This document shows positions 58,001 to 64,000 of a DNA stretch of 64,000 nucleotides, in pieces. The stretch's first letter is position 1, and every line of letters begins with the position of its first letter. This DNA is from Chlamydomonas sphaeroides. Its lineage: Eukaryota > Chlorophyta > Chlorophyceae > Chlamydomonadales > Chlamydomonadaceae. The position numbers were made by a program, and so were the translations under genes. Where the stretch lies: the NCBI GenBank assembly GCA_001662425.1, contig BDDC01000290.1:958-64957 (forward strand), in the 5' to 3' direction. The notes beneath the pieces were generated by a model that saw only the letters and a program-made list of their open reading frames with translations, searched no databases and was not told the DNA's origin.

Positions 58001-58603
58001 TCGCAGCGCGAACAGGCGAGCACCGTCGCCACAATTGGGAAGAGCTGCGCGCTCCCAGGGCCCCGGCGGTGATGTGACGTCGCGCTGTGGCACTGAAGCA
58101 CCGGAGGACACAGCGCTCCCAGGGGCGCCCTGGATGGGGGGCCCATGGCACACCTGCGACACGGCCTCCCACACGGCGCGCTGGCCGGGCGCCGCCGCCG
58201 CCACCGCCGCCAGGATGGCCTCGGCCGGCGCCTGGTAGCCGGCTGGGCCGTTGGGGTCCATGCCGGGCAGGGACAGCAAGGAGAAGGCCGGCGAAGAAGA
58301 GGAGGGCTGCGCGGCCGAGGCCGGCGACGATGCGCCAGGCCGCCACCAGTCGAGTCCTGCCGGCGGCACTGACTTGAGCTCTCGCTGCTGCGGCTGCTGC
58401 GGCTGCTGCGGCTGCTGCGGCTGCGGCCAGGCAGAAGTTGCGGCGGCGGCTGCCTGCGCTGTCGGCGCCGGCTCGGGCCCCGGCGCCTGCCACGATGTCA
58501 GGGAGCGGCGCGCAGCCGAGGGGGCCGGCGGCAGCAGGACTGAGGGGTCCAGAGCGCCACAGCGGCGCCCGAAGAGCGCTGGACGAGTGTGGCCGGCTGC
58601 CAT
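55012..58603 (-). CDS. DEDDh 3'-5' exonuclease-domain protein (DnaQ-like)
   Basis: Eight exons: 58154-58603, 57695-57824, 57314-57426, 57045-57224, 56679-56771, 56349-56516, 55825-56112, 55012-55188; 532 residues, all phases match. The N-terminal 150 residues are low complexity with (PQQ)n from a CTGCGG repeat, possibly including a targeting signal. The exonuclease domain follows with metal ligands visible: Exo I FAVDVETSG (Asp, Glu), Exo II GHNLKAFDSRFI (Asp), Exo III ARGAHRALPDALTT (His and Asp five residues apart). GITPDMLLDAP is the usual segment between them. The C-terminal 200 residues (SDICQLLPYDKALAVLHSLP and a proline-rich end) are not recognised. Such proteins trim RNA or DNA 3' ends; substrate and compartment cannot be read from sequence. 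The ATG at 58603 is the first in the open frame preceding the repeats. Confidence 0.82.
58379..58427 (+). repeat. Coding hexanucleotide/trinucleotide repeat
   Basis: A CTGCGGCTG-type repeat on the plus strand that encodes alternating Pro-Gln-Gln in the N-terminal region of the exonuclease. It is likely length-variable. Confidence 0.8.
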
Positions 58604-59893
58604 GCTGCGGCAGCTGGCAGTTGCCGCAGCGCAGCTGGCCGCCGGGGCTGCGCGAGGCAGCGGCCCGACCGGCGGCGGCTGTGCTGCGGCACCGGCTGGC
58701 TGGGGCGGAGGGCCCCAGGGTGCGCTGGGCAGCCAGCTCGCGAGCTCGGCTGCTTGGCTGCACCCGGTGAGGCTGCTGTAGGGTTGGTAGAGGCGCCACG
58801 ACTGCGGAAACGGGGGGCGGGGCCAGGCCGGTGGCCTCCGGCCTGTGGGCAGCGACGGTGGCGCACCTCTGGCCCGGGCACGCCTCAGACGCCCTGGGGA
58901 GCGCGAGGCACAACCCGGCCCTCACCGCGACCTGGCCATTCGTGCAGCAGGCGGCAGCCGCCGCAGCTGGGCGCATCAGCGCCCCGAGGCTCGGACGGGG
59001 AGGAATGCCAGCGGTCGTGTCGGTGGCCGAGAGGCCGCCTTGGCGTTGGCTACAGAAGCGACATCGCGAGACGAGCTTCACTGTTCCGCAATTGGGCAGC
59101 GCTGGGGCGTCTCTCAAGTTCAGAGTTTGCTGGCTGGCATGAGAAAGCGAAGCGCGGAAGAGCGTGACCTGAGTGGCGTTCCGTTGGTTCACTGCAAAAC
59201 ACTGCGCACTGTGCTTCTGCTGTACATGCCTCGTATCTCGTGCTCTTTCCCTGCAACGCTACCGGCAGTCCATTGCATACACACACGCCGCTGACGCGCG
59301 CCCTCCGCGTGGTCACCCCTCAACGAAACTCTGGGCGCTGCCCACACAACAGCTGAAAATCCACGAGGTGCAATGCGGCTTCCTAAACCGCTAAGCCACC
59401 AGGCTCTCAGCCGCGAAGAGGCTCTTAAACGCGTTGCACCAGCCATAATCACTAGCGCCATGGCCCGACCCAACGGCCCCGTGCATACTGTGCACTCTAT
59501 GCAGGTTGAGTAATGTAACCTCTTCTATCACGCTCGCAAGAGTGTCAGTGGTACCACATTGGTCCACCTCGCCATGCCGCACCCCTGACATCCGCCCTGT
59601 GATCCCCATCCAGTCCAATGCACGACAGCCTTCTGGGGATTGGAGCGACGTGGGGGGCCAGTAAGCATGGCGAGGAGTGCGACGAGGCCGGGCTGAAGCC
59701 AGCAGGGCTGAAGGCGGCAGCGCGTACGTGCGAGCGACGGAGGCTCACACGCACGGGCCGGCATCTGCGCTTCTAGCTGTCATGACACAGGACGTTATGG
59801 GCAAGGTACAGTAAGCTTCCAGTCCAATGACACGTAGTGCCACGACATACCGGTAGCACCCATAATGCCCAGCGGCGGCACGCGGCGCGCCGC
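58604..59893. other. Intergenic region, RBR ligase to exonuclease promoter
   Basis: Both flanking genes are on the minus strand. The lower part should contain the exonuclease promoter and leader, the upper part the RBR 3' untranslated region. I looked here on the minus strand for the missing end of RING2 (FCxxCG) and did not find it. CRFCSQR near 59040-59070 is the closest but is not in a compatible context. Confidence 0.4.
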
Positions 59894-61371
59894 CTACCTA
59901 GCTACCTGGCCGCAGCGGCAGCGCATGTGGTTGCAGCCCTCGCTCCGCTCCACCATCTCGCAGCACTGAGGGCACTGCTTCCACCTCCTGCTGGCGTGCG
60001 ACAGCCGCAGCAAGGCCGCGTCGTCGGCGGAGCGCAGGTGCGGCGACAGCGCCCCGAACTCAGCGCACGTGCAGCCCTGCGAGTGGGATCGGATAGGGCC
60101 GCGCGTCGGCGTGCATACATGTAGGTATGCATAGCGCGGCACCTACCTACCCGGCCTGGGGCCCACCTCCGACGGCGGGCGCGGCTAGCTGCTGGGTGTC
60201 ATGCTCCCGCCCGCCCTGCTGTTGCCACGTCTGACGCATTCGCACGTGCGCGTTGTGCACACCTGGTGCCACCCGGGGATGCGGCAGCGCGGGCAGAAGT
60301 AGCGGCGGCAGGCGGGGCACTCGGTCCCCTGGTCGGCGGGCTGGTCGTCCGGCCGCAGCAGCGGAGAGGAGCAGTCCTTGTGCGGGCAGTAGATGAGGCT
60401 GTCGCTGGGCACAGCCGACAGCGCCTCGAGCTGCTGATAGGCCTGCGCGTGATCGCAGTTTACCATGCCAGGGAGGGAGCGCGAAGGTTACAGGCATCAA
60501 GAGTAGCGGCCGGCGACTCCAATGGATTGTGCCCAGCCGGGGATGCGCCAGCCGTCACTTAGGATCCGTGGCCCTTACCGAGCGCTCCTCCGGGAAGCCG
60601 TGCAGGGACGCCAGCACCCGCTCAGACGACAGCTGCTGCTTGCACGGCGACTGGCCGGTGGCCAGGGGGCAGGCCACGGGGAAGCGGCGGTCGCGCAGCG
60701 CCGTCAGCACGTACAGCTGCAGGCAGGGGCCGCAGAAGTAGTGCCCGCAGCCGGCGGAGGCGCTGCTGGAGGAGGCGCCTGCGGCACCGGGTTTTGGGGG
60801 CACAGCACAGCGCGCAGGTTTGGGCGCAGCGCAGCTGCAGGACGAGGTGCCCGCGGCGTGGGGTTTGGGGTACAGGACAGGTAGTCCGACCGCATCCCAA
60901 CGCAAACAGGGAGCAGCCCTGGACGCTACAGAGACGGCGAAGAAGCGCTGCTGTCGCGCACCTTCGGCGCCGGCACAGAAGACCTGGTCGTCCGGGAAGC
61001 GCTCCATGCAGCCGAGGCAGGCCGTGGTGCAGGCCGTGCCACCGGCGGCGGCGGGGTGTGCCGCTGACCCCCCGGCCGCGGCGTCCGCAGTGCCGCCGGT
61101 CGCGAGCCGGCGGCGGGGCATCGCAGCTACTGTTGTGCCCAGGACGGAAGGGATACGTTGCTTGGCGAGTGAGGCGATGCGCTTGCGCCGCATCATCGGC
61201 ACCCCGCACCTCACCCCCGAGGAGCTCTGCGAGAATCGCGAGCTGCTTCTGTCGCGTGCCTGCTAACCTAGCTAGCAGCGCATCCTGCTGGGCCAGGAGC
61301 TCCTCTTCCTGCAGGTGGAGGCCCAACAGCTCGCTCTGCAGCGCCGCGCCGTCCGCCGCGCCCGCGGCCAT
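59894..61371 (-). CDS. RBR (RING-IBR-RING) ubiquitin ligase, RING2 apparently incomplete
   Basis: Five exons: 61215-61371, 60962-61129, 60579-60778, 60263-60442, 59894-60076; 295 residues. It starts MAAGAADGAALQSELLG with a coiled-coil lead (EEELLAQQDALLARL). RING1: CLGCMERF, CGHYFCGPC, FPVACPL and a later Cys. IBR: YCPHKDCSSPLL, CPACRRYFCPRC, GWH. RING2: CPQCCEMVERSEGCNHMRCRCG, which includes the position of the catalytic Cys (GCNHM). RBR enzymes transfer ubiquitin through that Cys. The usual FCxxCG after MRC-x-CG is missing: the frame reads GQVAR and stops. CAG|GTAGCT at that point is a possible donor, so a terminal exon may be missed, or the protein is naturally truncated. The gap between RING1 Cys pairs is enlarged by a Ser/Ala insert at an exon junction. 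Confidence 0.78.
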
Positions 61372-61576
61372 TGTGATGGCGGCCAGGGCAGATTATTGCG
61401 ACCGTGCTGGCGGGTCGCGAGCTTGTATTACTAAAAGGTGGACCAGGTGCGGCCGTGGGACGCGTCAACTGAGTGGACCCGTGCGTGTCGTAGAAGTCGT
61501 TACCCGTCCAACGACCCATGGGTCTTCGGGTCTTTGTGGCCTCGCCGCGCACGAACTCCAGCTCCAGAGGAGCTGC

Positions 61577-64000
61577 TCAGTCCAGCCCGGCCCCGTAGCC
61601 CGCGCCCGCAAAGCACAGCCCAGTCGCGGGCGCTGGCATCGCCGTCGCCAAGCGCCCCGCAGCCAGGCAGCGCAGCAGCGCGTCCTCGCACCCTCCCTGC
61701 TGCCGTGCCCCGCCCGCACCCTCCTTGCCCCCATCCATGCAACCTCGCTCCCGCGAGGCCTCTCCCGCGTTCACCTCGCCGCTGCCACGCCCTTGCAGCC
61801 GCCCATGGGACGCAAGGCCACCAGCAAAGCGGCCCGCGCCCGGAGTGGCCTCGCGCAGCGCGGTGCTGACGAGCACCCGCACCATCTTGCGCAGGAAGCG
61901 ATTCCCCACCAGCTCGACCGCCAGCGCGGTCACGGGCTGCCGAGGGGCGGTGCCGACGCCAAGGCTAGCACCGGCGGGGGCGTCCGCGGGGCTTGGGGGC
62001 GCGTGGAGGGTTGCATCCGCGGAGGGCGGCGGCGGCGGAAGGCCTCCGGCTGTGGCTGCCGCCGCGTGCGGCGGCGCGCGGGCTGGGGGCAGCTCCACCA
62101 CCAGCGCCCGCGCTACGAGCAGCGTGCAGAGGCCGCCCTTGCCTGCGGACGAGCGACGGCAGCGTCGGGCATCAATGCACGGTCGAGCTGCCCGCCTCCC
62201 CGTCAGGGCGACAGGGCCCATCCCTAAACACCGTCAGTGGTCTGGGACGCCGGGCTGCGACCCTCCCTTCCCCGTGCATGCCGCCGGCCTAGCATGCCCC
62301 TCCCCACCCTCCCCGCCCGAGTCCCGCACACTCCAGCGACAACCCACCCACCCACCCGCGGGCATGTCTCGTGCGCATGGCAGGTAGTCCAGCGCCCGGC
62401 CCTGCAGGCGCCGCAACATCGCGTCCACACGGACCGGGTCGGGGTCGGAGGCAAGGACCTCGGGCGGCAGGGGCCGGGGCGGCTGTGGGTCGCTGGCGCT
62501 GGCATCGATGTTGGTCATCGACGCAGGGGCGGTGGCGGGCGTCGGGGCCACGGCTGGGCGGCCTCGACTGCCAATGCCGGCATCGGTGCCGGGGCCACCC
62601 CAAGTGCCGCCGTCAAGGGCCGCCCCGGCGCTATCCGCCGCGCCGGCTGCTGCTCGGCCTGCTGCTGGCGGCGGCCGCCGCCGCAGCGGGAAGAGGTACA
62701 CATACCTGTGTGCGGGCAGGGCAGAGCCGGCGGTGTGAGGTCGAGCACTGCTCACCATCCGCGCCGCCCGACACGCGCGTACGCCCACGCTGCCGCCACA
62801 CCCGCCCACCTGCGCCACTGCGCGCTGAAGGTAGCGTGGAAGGAGCGCGGCACCCGGCACACGGCCAGCGCCCGCAGCGCGCCCGGCGGCGCGGCGCCGT
62901 CCAGCGCCTCGGCGATGGCGTCCGGCCGCAGGCTGCGCCGCGAGAAGAACGACGTCGGCTGCGCACCCCGTCCGGCGACGGCAGGGGCGGCGCAGCGGCA
63001 GCAGCGCGAGAGCACAAGTCGGACGAGTCGGGAAGCAAGGAGCGCGTAGTTGGGCTTCAGCAGGTGGCCTCCTGCAGGTGCAGAGCCCCTGCCAACCAAG
63101 GTCCTGGCCCCAGCCGCAGCCCCTCACCATGCCCGCCGCGTGGACGCCGGCGTCGGTGCGCCCCGCCGACGCCACCACCACCTTGCCCCGCACGCGCGCC
63201 AGGCGCGGGTCGCTCGCCGCGTGCCCATCGTCCTCGTCGCCGCCGGCGCCGCTGTCGACCAGGGCCTGCAGCGCAGCCTGCGGGGCGCAGGGACGGAGCG
63301 CAGGGACGGAGAGGCGGGTCCGAGGCCCGCACCTGGACCACACCATTCCACTATTCCACATGCCAATGCGGCACACTACCATACCTGCACCGAGGCCCCG
63401 CGGTGCCGCCTCGTCACCCGCCCCGCCCCAACCCCGCCTGACCCTCCGCCTCCTGGCGGCAGCGGCCCACCTGCATGGCGCCCTGCACCGTGAGGTTGCC
63501 CGGGTAGGTGGCCCAGCCGCGGAAGGCGCCGCCGTCGAAGGCCACATCCACCTGCATCCGCCCCCGATACAGGAGGAGCAGGAGCAGGAGCTTGGCGACA
63601 AGGGCGTGAGTAGGGCCTGCAGGGCGAGCTCGGCGGCCTGCCGGCGTCTGGCACATGCCCCGCCACAGCGAGCGGCGAGACCCGATGCGCCATGCCCGAC
63701 CTGCCTTGTACGTCACCCGCCACCGCACGGCGGCGCCGCCGCTGCGGGCCGCTGCAGCCCTGTCCTTGGCGCGCCGCCCATCCTCGCCGCCGCTGCCAGG
63801 GCCCTCCTCGCGTAGCGCCCCATCGTCGCCGCTACCTTCGCCGGCGGCGGCAGGCGTGCTGTCCGCTGCCAGCCTGCCGGCGGCTGCTGTTGCAGGCAGC
63901 CGGTAGGCTAGGGGGTCCTGGGGCCGTGCGTGGTAGCGGCGGTGTGAGGCAGGGTCGGTGGGGTGCGCCTTCGCGGGCCGGGGAGAGGGTCCAGCGCGCC
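61577..64000 (-). CDS. TruA-type tRNA pseudouridine synthase, 5' partial
   Basis: Isomerises uridines in the tRNA anticodon arm (TruA/PUS1/PUS3 family). Exons 63705-64000 (open to the edge), 63471-63551, 63128-63277, 62810-62958, 62356-62705, 61577-62142. Motifs in order: VRWRVTYK then VDVAFDGGAFRGWATYPGN (family 'YDGT.F.GW'); VVVASAGRTDAGVHAAGM, containing the catalytic Asp; SLRPDAIAEALD; VPRSFHATFSAQWRRYVYL; ALDYLPCARDMPAGKGGLCTL; LAVELVGNRFLRKMVRVLV. No start codon is visible, so the gene continues beyond 64000. Intron 1 uses a GC donor (AAG|GCAGGT). A 90-residue low-complexity insert separates the strand YVYLFPLR from the ALDY block. The final exon may contain a further intron (GAG|GTGAAC to GCAGCAG). 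Confidence 0.88.

Noticed and set aside
59040..59075. CRFCSQR on the minus strand as the missing RING2 end
   Set aside because: It lacks the FCxxCG pattern and a suitable phase from 59906, and lies 830 bp away.

Overview
The window is nuclear DNA of a green alga, most likely Chlorophyceae (Chlamydomonas/Scenedesmus-like). The evidence is GC-rich codons, many short introns with GTGAG/GTGCG/GTAAG donors and TGCAG/CGCAG acceptors, Ala/Gly/Gln/Pro-rich low-complexity inserts, G/C minisatellites, TGTAA-type polyadenylation motifs and a scaffold gap of Ns at 52780-52982. No bacterial-style operons are present. All gene models were built by hand by joining exons whose splice phases agree and whose products align to known families. 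Residue counts come from those models.

Layout. 225-934 (-): small acidic SIM/NLS nuclear protein. 1380-7631 (+): choline-transporter-like (SLC44) membrane protein with 21 exons. 8767-12896 (-): WW-domain DEAD-box RNA helicase. 13354-14232 (+): intronless membrane-anchored coiled-coil protein of unknown role. 16349-18828 (-): SAP30BP/HCNGP-like regulator. 19548-21869 (+): caffeoyl-CoA-type O-methyltransferase. 22533-24379 (-): DUF4504/UPF0739-like protein. 24486-25637 (-): BLOC1S1. 25870-27135 (+): TIM22. 27906-29362 (+): RNF4-like RING ligase with SUMO-interacting motifs. 30659-36579 (-): 1055-residue disordered protein. 36742-37956 (-): Gly/Tyr-rich protein with Jupiter/HN1-like ends. 38392-39147 (+): small possible organelle-targeted protein. 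40679-42440 and 47193-50525 (-): two diverged paralogues of an unrecognised family. About 52130-53440 (+): broken Fanzor/TnpB-like nuclease. 55012-58603 (-): DEDDh exonuclease. 59894-61371 (-): RBR-type ubiquitin ligase. 61577 to the right edge (-): TruA-type tRNA pseudouridine synthase, 5' end off the window.

Functionally the window is mostly housekeeping: membrane and organelle biogenesis (SLC44, BLOC1S1, TIM22), RNA metabolism (DEAD-box helicase, pseudouridine synthase, exonuclease) and ubiquitin/SUMO-linked regulation (RING-SIM ligase, RBR ligase, SIM protein). Several gene pairs are head-to-head with short shared promoters (SIM protein/SLC44, helicase/13354 gene, SAP30BP/OMT, BLOC1S1/TIM22, HN1-like/38392 gene).

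The most unusual content lies in 40-54 kb. It holds the paired unknown-family genes, each with a Cys-x2-Cys knuckle and a 5' leader intron, and a decayed RNA-guided-nuclease-like element. That element keeps the RuvC-I and RuvC-II signatures and ends near a perfect GC-rich hairpin.
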